Positions 1-10,028 of a stretch of DNA of 64,000 bases are shown piece by piece (within the stretch, counting starts at the first letter, position 1; every line of letters starts with the position of its first letter). The position numbers were made by a program, and so were the translations under genes. A model generated the notes under the pieces. That model worked only from the letters and a program-made list of their open reading frames with translations, made no database searches and was not told the origin of the DNA. The stretch comes from Tragulus kanchil. Its lineage: Eukaryota; Chordata; Mammalia; Artiodactyla; Tragulidae. The stretch covers positions 372,001 through 436,000 of the forward strand of contig JAIOJX010000004.1 in NCBI GenBank assembly GCA_022376925.1, in the 5' to 3' direction.

Positions 1-2
1 CT

Positions 3-545
3 GATAAGTTTGTTCAGTTTAGTAGATTACATGCCTTTGTTTTTCCACGTGTTGTTAGCACAGAACCATTAGACAACGCCTTAGTAGTGTTTACTGATGG
101 ATCCTCTTCAGGTATTGCTGCTTATGCTTATAATGATACAGTAGTAAAGTTTGAAACTAAATATAGTTCAGCACAATTAGTCGAATTACAGGCTATAATT
201 GCTGTTTTGTGTGCCTTCCCGAACCAACCTGTCAATATATACACTGATAGTGCTTATGTAGCTCATTCGGTGCCTCTTTTAGAGACAGTTGCCCAGATCA
301 AATCAATATCAGAAGCTGCCACGTTATTCTTACAATGCCAACAAACCATTCAACGTAGGTCACACCCTTTCTTTTTAGGTCATGTCAGAGCTCATTCTGG
401 TCTTCCAGGACCATTGGCCAACGGTAATGCCATAGCTGACATGGCTACCAAACTGGCAGCAACTGTAACTGTAGACAATTTACAACAAGCGCAATGTGCT
501 CATGCTTTACATCATTGTAATGCTCAAACTTTAAGACTTCTATAG
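3..545 (+). pseudogene. Endogenous betaretrovirus-like pol fragment: RNase H domain
   Basis: The frame is open from the left edge of the window, so this is the tail of a longer pol gene (end of the RT connection region, then RNase H). RNase H cuts the RNA strand of RNA:DNA hybrids during reverse transcription. The acidic catalytic set is visible: Asp in the TDGSSSG motif (about 96), Glu in VELQ (about 183), Asp in YTDSAYV (about 246) and Asp in AIADMA, plus the HVRAHSG loop typical of retroviral RNase H. The frame ends in an in-frame TAG at 543-545; the same frame resumes at once as integrase, so this is a point-mutation break and not a natural terminus. It is a dead remnant. Assignment to class II (betaretrovirus-like) is by family resemblance; the exact family is not determined. 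Confidence 0.85.
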
Positions 546-1286
546 AAAATTACCAGAGAACAAGCTCGCCAGATTGTTAAAAGTTGTACTACCTGTGTCC
601 AACATTTGCCTACACCTCACTTGGGAGTAAACCCAAGAGGACTCCTACCTAATGTGTTATGGCAGATGGATGTTACCCATTATAATGACTTTGGTACTAT
701 GAAATATATTCATGTCTGTATTGATACTTACAGTGGCTTTCTTATGGGCTCACTTCAGTCAGGAGAAGCCGCTAAACATTTTAAGGCACACCTTTTACAT
801 TTCTTTACCCTTGCAGGCATACCCACACAAATCAAAACGGATAATGGCCCTGGATATACTTCGAAAGCTTTTCAAGATTTCTGTAATGCTTTACGCATTA
901 AACACACCACAGGCATCCCCTATAATCCTCAAGGCCAAGGCATGGTAGAACGTGTTCATTTATCCATTAAAATTACCATTGAAAAAATAAAAAAGGGGGA
1001 TTGGTACCCTACGAAGGGTACCCCAAGAAATATACTAAACCATGCCCTCTTTATTTTAAATTTTCTAAATTTGGATGCCCAAGGAAAATCTGCGGCTGAT
1101 CGATTCTGGCATTCAACAACAAATAAAAATTTTGCCATGGTCAGGTGGAAGGATCCTCTTGACAATTCCTGGCATGGTCCAGATCCAGTGTTAACCTGGG
1201 GACGAGGATCAGTCTGCGTGTTTGCACGTGAATATGATGCCGCACGATGGCTGCCTGAACGTCTTGTGAGACAAGTAGATAATTAA
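546..1286 (+). pseudogene. Endogenous betaretrovirus-like pol fragment: integrase
   Basis: The same frame continues after the TAG and runs to a TAA at 1284-1286. The N-terminal zinc-binding part is split by that stop: its His residues lie before it and the CTTC pair just after it. The catalytic core is well preserved: Asp in MDVTH (about 669), Asp in KTDNGPG, then exactly 35 residues to the Glu in GMVERVH, the D,D-35-E arrangement of retroviral integrases. The C-terminal part is present, with WKDPLDNSWHGPDPVL resembling the SH3-like DNA-binding domain. Integrase normally joins viral cDNA to host DNA. Here the domain is isolated by the upstream stop and by the loss of most of env downstream. 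No genuine start codon exists for this piece. Confidence 0.87.
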
Positions 1287-1443
1287 TAAACCAGGGAAGA
1301 AGTGTCTCCCTGAGAAGCTTTCTCTTCTCTTTTCTACAGGATGCTTGCTGTCAAGGTGTTGGCTTATTCCTGATGCTGTATAAGCGACTGACAGAAACGG
1401 AAGCGGGTTTTGGTGATCCGTCAGACGCCCGTAAGCTGTTGCA
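1287..1443 (+). other. pol/env junction with a large internal deletion
   Basis: Integrase ends at 1286 and the next recognisable coding sequence, at 1444, is already the end of the env TM ectodomain. The surface subunit and most of TM, well over a kilobase in complete relatives, are therefore missing. A pyrimidine-rich tract ending in CTACAG at about 1323-1339 looks like the splice acceptor normally used for env mRNA. The exact deletion point cannot be placed by eye. Confidence 0.55.
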
Positions 1444-1779
1444 ATGAAGGAGACATGCTGTTTCTATGTCAACAAGTCTGGCATAGTCAGAGACAAGGTG
1501 AAGCAACTACAGGAAGAACTTGAACAACGAAGACGGGACCTCGCTGCCAACCCCTTCCTGACGGGGTTAAATGGACTATTGCCTTACCTAATGCCCCTAC
1601 TTGGACCTTTAATCACTTTGCTCCTTGTATTGGCTTTTGGCCCCATGCTGTTTAATAGGCTCATTGCATTCATCAAGCGGCAGATTGAGGCTATTCTGGC
1701 TAAACCAATCCAGGTCCACTATCATCGCCTTGAGATGGCAGAACAAGGTGACACTTATCTCTCTGTTAACAGAGATTAG
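1444..1779 (+). pseudogene. Endogenous retroviral env remnant: C-terminal part of transmembrane subunit
   Basis: This is an open stretch of 111 codons. It starts at the paired cysteines that close the TM disulfide-loop motif (CCFYVNKSG), continues through a heptad-like region (KQLQEELEQRRRDL) and a hydrophobic membrane span at residues about 42-75 (LLPYLMPLLGPLITLLLVLA), and ends in a short cytoplasmic tail with YHRLE. The paired-cysteine motif is that of gammaretrovirus-type TM proteins, which D-type betaretroviruses also carry; this fits a class II pol next to this env type. There is no signal peptide, surface subunit or fusion peptide, and the first ATG is internal, so it cannot make a functional envelope. 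Confidence 0.8.
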
Positions 1780-1963
1780 CCACCTCCCCCTGTGAGTTGA
1801 ACTGGTCAGCCAGAGACGGGTAAGAGGACATCATTACAGAGCAAACCTAAGACAGGAGGGCCGCCATAGCTGCTGTCTGATCCTATGATGGGTAATGCCT
1901 GTATAATGTTATGTCCTAACCTAAGACAGGCGCAGTTCCCGAGGGGTTCCTCTTGGCTTTGAT

Positions 1964-1977
1964 AAAAAAGGGGGACC
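1964..1977 (+). promoter_or_regulatory. Retroviral polypurine tract
   Basis: AAAAAAGGGGGA followed by CC lies directly before the TG that opens the LTR. This is the expected position and composition of the primer for plus-strand DNA synthesis. A second copy at 3074-3087 belongs to the duplicated block. Confidence 0.75.
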
Positions 1978-2483
1978 TGTCCGGGACCGCGGAGCGGACC
2001 GGCCATACTCTGTAGCCTCCCGCATGAATGCTGCGGTGCGCCGCTTGGGATGGCGCCTAGCGGAGCCTTTCACGCATGAGCCCTGGCCACGCTTTGCAGC
2101 TTCCAGTTTAGGAGCATCGTCATGTTTGCACAAAGATGGCGCTTGGTGGATGTAACAGGGTGTGGTTTAAGGCGTGTGCACATTGCTCTGATAGGTAGTT
2201 CCTAGTTTCCGTGTTCGTGATCAGTGCATGCTTCCATTGCATTCCTATGGGGTCGGAAGCGCATGTGCATCTGACCTTTTACACGATTGGCTTATGAGTA
2301 GCTCCTTCCTGTTTCTGTGTAGCATAAATACCCCCTTGTTTTTGCAATAAAACGAGACTTGATCAGACGCCTGTCTTGTCTGCATTTCTCGTGTCTCTTG
2401 TCCTCTCAATTCCCACTCCCCCCCTTTAGGGCCTGCGTTGACGAATCCTAGGTCTGCGCTGACGAAGCCCGCGGGTCGGGACA
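1978..2483 (+). mobile_element. 3' LTR of the class II endogenous retrovirus
   Basis: The element starts TGTCCGGGACC and ends GGTCGGGACA, giving short inverted termini, and is preceded by a polypurine tract. A TATA-like CATAAATA lies at 2323-2330 and AATAAA at 2346-2351, a close spacing common in class II LTRs. Its length is 506 bp. The flanking GACATC (2484-2489) is the candidate 6-bp target duplication, but its partner would lie left of the window. A second copy at 3088-3595 comes from the block duplication and is not a 5' LTR. Confidence 0.8.
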
Positions 2484-2599
2484 GACATCATTGTGATTTC
2501 CAAACTACTTATATATTTTTCTTTCATTTTGATTAATAAAATAAGTATATATTTCTTGGCAGGTACCCCATCCTAGATATGTAAGGATGATTTAAAAAG

Positions 2600-2805
2600 T
2601 TATGATCTCTGTACTTGGCCACCTGATGCAAAGAGTCAACTCACTGGAAAACACTCTGATGCTGAGAAAGATTGAGGGCAAGAGAAGAGGGCAACAGAGG
2701 ATGAGATATTTGGATGACATCACTGAATCAACAGACATAAGTTTGAACAAACTCTGGGCTATAGTTAAAGACAGAGAACCCTGACCTTCCGCAGTTCACA
2801 AAATT
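2600..2805 (+). mobile_element. BovB (RTE) LINE 3'-end fragment
   Basis: An open frame from 2602 (beginning MISVLGHLMQRVNSLENTLM) runs to VKDREP with little disruption and matches the C-terminal end of the BovB reverse transcriptase reading frame. BovB is the RTE-type LINE abundant in ruminants. It lies about 115 bp downstream of the LTR, is 5'-truncated, and is repeated at 3712-3917 by the block duplication. Confidence 0.75.
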
Positions 2806-4083
2806 GCAGAGCCAGACAAGACTTAGTGAATGAACAGCTGTATTTGTAATAAAGTGGGAGGCCAGATGAGCCATACTGGGCCTCCCACCTCTGCTTGAAA
2901 ATAAGACGTCTCTATTATGTATGTTATGAGATTTTGTGGGCTCAGATGATAAATAATAAAAACCTGAGGGCCGCCATAGCTGCTGTCTGATCCTATGATG
3001 GGTAATGCCTGTATAATGTTATGTCCTAACCTAAGACAGGCGCAGTTCCCGAGGGGTTCCTCTTGGCTTTGATAAAAAAGGGGGACCTGTCCGGGACCGC
3101 GGAGCGGACCGGCCATACTCTGTAGCCTCCCGCGCATGAATGCTGCGGTGCGCCGCTTGGGATGGCGCCTAGCGGAGCCTTTCACGCATGAGCCCTGGCC
3201 ACGCTTTGCAGCTTCCAGTTTAGGAGCATCGTCATGTTTGCACAAAGATGGCGCTTGGTGGATGTAACAGGGTGTGGTTTAAGGCGTGTGCACATTGCTC
3301 TGATAGGTAGTTCCTAGTTTCCGTGTTCGTGATCAGTGCATGCTTCCATTGCATTCCTATGGGGTCGGAAGCGCATGTGCATCTGACCTTTTACACGATT
3401 GGCTTATGAGTAGCTCCTTCCTGTTTCTGTGTAGCATAAATACCCCCTTGTTTTTGCAATAAAACGAGACTTGATCAGACGCCTGTCTTGTCTGCATTTC
3501 TCGTGTCTCTTGTCCTCTCAATTCCCACTCCCCCCCTTTAGGGCCTGCGTTGACGAATCCTAGGTCTGCGCTGACGAAGCCCGCGGGTCGGGACAGACAT
3601 CATTGTGATTTCCAAACTACTTATATATTTTTCTTTCATTTTGATTAATAAAATAAGTATATATTTCTTGGCAGGTACCCCATCCTAGATATGTAAGGAT
3701 GATTTAAAAAGTTATGATCTCTGTACTTGGCCACCTGATGCAAAGAGTCAACTCACTGGAAAACACTCTGATGCTGAGAAAGATTGAGGGCAAGAGAAGA
3801 GGGCAACAGAGGATGAGATATTTGGATGACATCACTGAATCAACAGACATAAGTTTGAACAAACTCTGGGCTATAGTTAAAGACAGAGAACCCTGACCTT
3901 CCGCAGTTCACAAAATTGCAGAGCCAGACAAGACTTAGTGAATGAACAGCTGTATTTGTAATAAAGTGGGAGGCCAGATGAGCCATACTGGGCCTCCCAC
4001 CTCTGCTTGAAAATAAGACGTCTCTATTATGTATGTTATGGTTTTATTCAGACTTCCTTGTGGGCTCAGATGATAAATAATTA

Positions 4084-4262
4084 GCCTGCAGAGCAGGAGA
4101 CCCTGGTTGGATCCCTTGACTGGAAAGATCCCCTGGAGAAGCGAACATCTACCAAACTCAGTATTCTTGCCTAAAGAATTCCATGGACAGAGGAGCCTGA
4201 CAGGTGATAGTCCATGTGGTTGCAAAGAGTCAAACATGATTGAGTGTCTGAGTGACTTCATT
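4084..4262 (+). mobile_element. Bov-tA SINE, 5' truncated
   Basis: It carries the Bov-tA body: GATCCCCTGGAGAAG, a variant of CTCCAGTATTCTTGCC, CCATGGACAGAGGAGCCTG, and an end related to AAAGAGTCAGACATGACTGAG. The tRNA-like head is shortened. Confidence 0.8.
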
Positions 4263-4466
4263 TTTTCTCTTGAATATGGTTATATTCAAGATTATATTTG
4301 AACAAATTTTGCTGTTTAAACATTGAACTACACATAGCAAAGACAGAAATGTTGCAACCTACAAAGAAAAAATGGAAGACACTTAGGAAAGGTCTAAAGA
4401 AGCAGGAAGAATAGAAGTAAGGAAAGCAACCTTTGGAATGCAAATTCAAAGTAGACATAGTTTAAC

Positions 4467-6674
4467 AATGAAGAGAATCAGAAATATAAATAAACTTTAG
4501 CATGTGATCAGCTGTGAATCCCTAGGTAGCTTGACAAAATTTCATCAAAGGTGAAAAGTCACTCAAAAAAGATCCTTGGAAGGAAAGGGTCTTGATATTG
4601 GATCAAAAAGAGTTCAAGGTGCCCCTGGTAGCTCAGTGGTGAAGAGTTCACCTGCCAATGCAGGAGACATGGGTTCAATCCCTTATCCGGGAAGATCCCA
4701 CATACTGAGGAGCAACTAAGCCCATGAGCCACAACTATTGAGCCTGTGCTCTAGAGTCTCAGAGCTGAAATATTAAGCCCACGTGCTAACTATTGAAGCC
4801 TGTGTGCCCTAAAGCCTGAGTTCCACAACAAGAAAAGTCACTGCAACAAGAAGCCTGCTCACCTCAACTAGAGCGTAACCCCCATTCCCTGCAACTAGAG
4901 AAGAGCCAGCAGCAGCAGTGAAAACCCAAAATAGCCAAAAACAAATACATAAATAAAATTTTTTTAAAAAATAAAAGGAGTTCAGTTCTTTAAAAGGAGA
5001 TGCTTATGACAAAATAATGATTGGAAACCATGGAGGAAACAGAAAGACCAAAGCAAAGGTCCAGTATTCGACATATATTTTTGAAAATGTTTCTTTGTCC
5101 GTCACAAATGGGTCATTGACAGATTTAGATTTGTTCATGCATTCTGCACTCAGGAGGATCCGATTTTTGAAATAACAAATTGGCCAATCCTCTAAAACGT
5201 TCAAAAAAAGTATCACTTGATTTTTCTATAAATACATTATACCCTCTCTGTGGTATAGCAGAATCTCTTGTTCCAGAATCAACTGTATCATCACTAAAGT
5301 AATAAATGTAGCTTTTAAGTTAATTTTGGTTAATAGTTTTAGAGCAGAGTTTCTGAACATCTTTATTGGCATTTTAGACTCGATAATTCTTTGTTGTGGC
5401 GGGGAATGTTGTCTTGTGCATTTCAGAATGTTTACCAGCATTCCCAGCCACTATCTACTAGAGGCCATAGGTTATCCCTAACTATAATAATCAAAAACAT
5501 CTCCATACATTGCTAAGTGTCCCCAGTGGGCCAAAATTGCCTCTATTTAAAATACATTAAAAGTATTAAAAATGAAGAGAATCAGAAATATAAATAAACT
5601 TTAGCATGTGATCAGCTGTGAATCCCTAGGTAGCTTGACAAAATTTCATCAAAGGTGAAAAGTCACTCAAAAAAGATCCTTGGAAGGAAAGGGTCTTGAT
5701 ATTGGATCAAAAAGAGTTCAAGGTGCCCCTGGTAGCTCAGTGGTGAAGAGTTCACCTGCCAATGCAGGAGACATGGGTTCAATCCCTTATCCGGGAAGAT
5801 CCCACATACTGAGGAGCAACTAAGCCCATGAGCCACAACTATTGAGCCTGTGCTCTAGAGTCTCAGAGCTGAAATATTAAGCCCACGTGCTAACTATTGA
5901 AGCCTGTGTGCCCTAAAGCCTGAGTTCCACAACAAGAAAAGTCACTGCAACAAGAAGCCTGCTCACCTCAACTAGAGCGTAACCCCCATTCCCTGCAACT
6001 AGAGAAGAGCCAGCAGCAGCAGTGAAAACCCAAAATAGCCAAAAACAAATACATAAATAAAATTTTTTTAAAAAATAAAAGGAGTTCAGTTCTTTAAAAG
6101 GAGATGCTTATGACAAAATAATGATTGGAAACCATGGAGGAAACAGAAAGACCAAAGCAAAGGTCCAGTATTCGACATATATTTTTGAAAATGTTTCTTT
6201 GTCCGTCACAAATGGGTCATTGACAGATTTAGATTTGTTCATGCATTCTGCACTCAGGAGGATCCGATTTTTGAAATAACAAATTGGCCAATCCTCTAAA
6301 ACGTTCAAAAAAAGTATCACTTGATTTTTCTATAAATACATTATACCCTCTCTGTGGTATAGCAGAATCTCTTGTTCCAGAATCAACTGTATCATCACTA
6401 AAGTAATAAATGTAGCTTTTAAGTTAATTTTGGTTAATAGTTTTAGAGCAGAGTTTCTGAACATCTTTATTGGCATTTTAGACTCGATAATTCTTTGTTG
6501 TGGCGGGGAATGTTGTCTTGTGCATTTCAGAATGTTTACCAGCATTCCCAGCCACTATCTACTAGAGGCCATAGGTTATCCCTAACTATAATAATCAAAA
6601 ACATCTCCATACATTGCTAAGTGTCCCCAGTGGGCCAAAATTGCCTCTATTTAAAATACATTAAAAGTATTAAA
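4467..6674. repeat. Direct tandem duplication 2 (period 1104 bp)
   Basis: Copies at 4467-5570 and 5571-6674 abut exactly and look essentially identical by eye. The unit contains a complete CHR-type SINE plus unrelated flank on both sides. Confidence 0.95.
4619..4970 (+). mobile_element. CHR-type tRNA-derived SINE
   Basis: The tRNA-like head (CCTGGTAGCTCAGTGGT, then GGTTCAATCCCTTATCCGGG) is followed by the degenerate 'ACAACTAT-TGAGCC' body and an A-rich end at about 4940-4970. It is repeated at 5723-6074 by duplication 2. It is not a functional tRNA gene. Confidence 0.75.
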
Positions 6675-7854
6675 AATGTAAACTAACAGTCAAATTCTAT
6701 TGCATAAAATGCTATGTCTGAGTTTGTTGCCTGGCACAGAGGGTGACAAAAAAGGAGTCAATCCCCAAATCAGGCATGAATAAATGATTGAAAAAGTGGT
6801 GATTGGGTAAAGTCCATGAAGCTAAGAGTCAGGAGAAGTGAAATGAATTCCAGCTCTGCCAGTTTCTAGCTATTTGTTCTTGAATCTAAGGCTTCCACTT
6901 GTCAGGCCTTACTGATAAAATGAAGATATTTTAATATACTAGAATATACCACAACCCATTCCTGTTCAAAGACTATGATATATTTGTGACTATTCATAAA
7001 CTAATATATTAATACACCTGGTTCTTTGGGAATTGAACTCTCTCAAATTCTGGTAACACAAGAAGGCCGAGTGTTCCCTTGTCAGGGCCTGACTTGAAAA
7101 TTCAGTCTATCTCTTTTACTTTTGTGACAGGATTCACTCCATATCTACTCTCACTGTTTACTTCAGTGAGAAATGAAAGAAAAAAGTGAGCTCTGGCAAA
7201 GGCATTTATTTGGCCCTAAAAAGATATTCATTTTCTTCACCTCTGGAGAAGAGGCCTGGAGATAGGCTGTGTGGGTTATGCAAGCACCTTCTGCTGAGTT
7301 CAGAGACACAGGTCAGGTAGTCTAGGAATCAAGAGTGAACCTCCATGGAACTGCAGGGTCCATTTCTCTCAACTTACCTCCCTTCCCAGAAACCTAGCTT
7401 CGGAGATTTCCTGCATTTCCGCCCTAAGCTGGCTGCCATTTTCCCATTGCATCACAGCTCTAAGATGAGAGATTATTCTGACTCCCAAGACTTGTTTTCA
7501 GAGCACACCAGTTAATTAGGTGACAAGACAACAGGGTGGAGTGATACTTTATTAAGCTGGATATCTCCACACCCACAACGGATTTGGCTTGGTGCCACAG
7601 CCAGCCACCCTCACAGCGGTGGCATTTTACAAGGCAACCACACTCAGATGACAACAAATTGTATTTTTTAAGGACTAACTTTAATTTTAAAATTGCATAT
7701 AATTGTTCATCTATGGTCAAAGAAAAGAAAATGTCAGCACTTTTGTCTCTTCTTTCCCAAACTCCACATGCTTGTTTGAGATTTTGAGATGTGATAAGGC
7801 TAGACTTGCAAGTGAGAATATAAAGACAGATGCTGAGGCAGCATGAGGCACACA
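6675..7854. other. Intergenic stretch without recognised features
   Basis: I see no supported gene. The sequence is ordinary mid-AT DNA; open frames in 7460-7903 have no recognisable domains or repeats. Confidence 0.4.
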
Positions 7855-7858
7855 GTAC

Positions 7859-8304
7859 TGTTACCAAGTCCAAGGTCGATCTGCTCGCTGCATGACAGGC
7901 CAATGAATCCTAGAAAGGAGGTGTTGAGGCAGGGAAAACGACTTTATTCAGAAAGCAGCTGACCGAGAAGATGGCAGGCTAGTGCCTCAGAAAAAACCGT
8001 CTTACTGGGGTTTGAGGTTCTTTTATAGATCAGAGATGGGGGAAGATGAGGAAGCAAAGTAAAAAGGCCATTAATCTTGAAAACATCTCTTAGAATGGCA
8101 AACCCCAAGCAGGAAACATGTTAACTTCTCTCTTCCTGCCATCTACAGGTGGACAGGATTCTCGGAACAAAGGTATTTTACTTCACAATCAGGCAGAGAG
8201 GGTCCTCATGGCAAGCCATATGATTATAACAACCAAAGCGACAGAAAGCAAGTCAAAGAAACAGTTTGCAACATGGATCTAGAATTGATTTTCTCTTTAC
8301 AACA
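7859..8304 (-). mobile_element. Solo LTR with 4-bp target duplication, minus strand
   Basis: Read on the minus strand the element starts TGTTGTAAAG and ends TTGGTAACA. It has a TATA box (CTATAAAA, 8021-8028) and a polyadenylation signal (AATAAA, complement of 7943-7948) in the right order. It is flanked by perfect GTAC repeats at 7855-7858 and 8305-8308. The 4-bp target duplication suggests a class I (gammaretrovirus-like) ERV. No internal retroviral sequence adjoins it, so it is a solo LTR. Its length is 446 bp. Copy 2 is at 8956-9400, missing the first base. Confidence 0.8.
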
Positions 8305-10028
8305 GTACCAGTTTACACCAAGAGCAACAACTGTCTTCTGCTTAGCACCTTATAGCTGGGGAAGTCCTTCCACTTGTATTGTTTGATTATATCTTCATTA
8401 CGGTTCCCTCTTTTGTTTCTTTCTACTTTTGTTTTTAGAAAAAAACATTTAATGTTATATTGGAGTATAGTCAGTGAACAATGTTGTGATAATTTCAGGT
8501 AGACAGCAAAGGGACTCAGCCATACATATATATATACACACACATATTAGGGTTCACTCTTGATATTGTACGTTCTATGGGTTTGGACAAATGTATAAGT
8601 GTATAATGACAAGTTTACACCATTATAGTATTATGCAGAGTAGTTTCATTATCTTAAACATCCTCTATGAAAACAGTATTTTTCTTGTATTGGTTGATAT
8701 ATTTCATTATTACAGTTTGATTGGTCTACCTTCTTTTCATCCCCTTTGTTCATTTCCCAGTGTGCCTCATCCCATTAGTAATTCAGGAATTTAAGCTATC
8801 TCACTTCAAAAGTGAGGACTGAGATTAAAACACAGACTTCCTAAATAATTACACATCAAACACTATTTTGACTTCATTCATGAATTTGCAAATGGGCTAA
8901 AGATAAGAGGGCTGGGTAATTGGAAGAAAAGGCCATCCCATATAGCACTGACCTAGTTACCAAGTCCAAGGTCGATCTGCTCGCTGCATGACAGGCCAAT
9001 GAATCCTAGAAAGGAGGTGTTGAGGCAGGGAAAACGACTTTATTCAGAAAGCAGCTGACCGAGAAGATGGCAGGCTAGTGCCTCAGAAAAAACCGTCTTA
9101 CTGGGGTTTGAGGTTCTTTTATAGATCAGAGATGGGGGAAGATGAGGAAGCAAAGTAAAAAGGCCATTAATCTTGAAAACATCTCTTAGAATGGCAAACC
9201 CCAAGCAGGAAACATGTTAACTTCTCTCTTCCTGCCATCTACAGGTGGACAGGATTCTCGGAACAAAGGTATTTTACTTCACAATCAGGCAGAGAGGGTC
9301 CTCATGGCAAGCCATATGATTATAACAACCAAAGCGACAGAAAGCAAGTCAAAGAAACAGTTTGCAACATGGATCTAGAATTGATTTTCTCTTTACAACA
9401 GTACCAGTTTACACCAAGAGCAACAACTGTCTTCTGCTTAGCACCTTATAGCTGGGGAAGTCCTTCCACTTGTATTGTTTGATTATATCTTCATTACGGT
9501 TCCCTCTTTTGTTTCTTTCTACTTTTTTTTTTAGAAAAAACATTTAATGTTATATTGGAGTATAGTCAGTGAACAATGTTGTGATAATTTCAGGTAGACA
9601 GCAAAGGGACTCAGCCATACATATATATATACACACACATATTAGGGTTCACTCTTGATATTGTACGTTCTATGGGTTTGGACAAATGTATAAGTGTATA
9701 ATGACAAGTTTACACCATTATAGTATTATGCAGAGTAGTTTCATTATCTTAAACATCCTCTATGAAAACAGTATTTTTCTTGTATTGGTTGATATATTTC
9801 ATTATTACAGTTTGATTGGTCTACCTTCTTTTCATCCCCTTTGTTCATTTCCCAGTGTGCCTCATCCCATTAGTAATTCAGGAATTTAAGCTATCTCACT
9901 TCAAAAGTGAGGACTGAGATTAAAACACAGACTTCCTAAATAATTACACATCAAACACTATTTTGACTTCATTCATGAATTTGCAAATGGGCTAAAGATA
10001 AGAGGGCTGGGTAATTGGAAGAAAAGGC
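7860..10028. repeat. Direct tandem duplication 3 (period 1096 bp)
   Basis: Copies lie at 7860-8932 and 8956-10028. The last about 23 bp of the first copy (8933-8955) do not match and look like a poor contig end. Copies differ in homopolymers near 8428 and 9523. The unit carries the solo LTR and an L1 3' end. Confidence 0.95.
8425..8675 (-). mobile_element. L1 3'-UTR fragment, antisense
   Basis: The stretch with TGGAGTATAGTCAGTGAACAATGTTGTGATAATTTCAGG in order, followed by GGGTTCA and TTCTATGGGTTTGGACAAATG, resembles reversed L1 3' UTR. An AT/AC microsatellite lies inside it (8526-8547). A copy lies at about 9521-9770 by duplication 3. Confidence 0.6.

Larger units (their letters stand above)
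1856..4081. repeat. Direct tandem duplication 1 (period about 1110 bp)
   Basis: Copies lie at about 1856-2957 and 2966-4081. The unit holds the end of the provirus, the whole 3' LTR, the BovB fragment and unique flank, so it crosses element borders. The end of copy 1 lacks about 12 bp present in copy 2 (near 2940 versus 4040), and copy 2 has an extra CG near 3132. Confidence 0.93.

Noticed and set aside
2602..2784. Small host protein starting MISVLGHLMQ
   Set aside because: It matches the end of the BovB LINE reverse transcriptase frame and sits beside other repeats.
1978..3595. Tandem LTR array or provirus bounded by two LTRs
   Set aside because: The interval between the LTRs is host flank and a BovB fragment, and the second LTR is preceded by the same env-to-LTR sequence; it is a block duplication.
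4619..4700. tRNA genes
   Set aside because: Box-B-like GGGTTCAATCCC and similar motifs occur only as heads of Bov-tA and CHR-type SINEs, without an intact cloverleaf.
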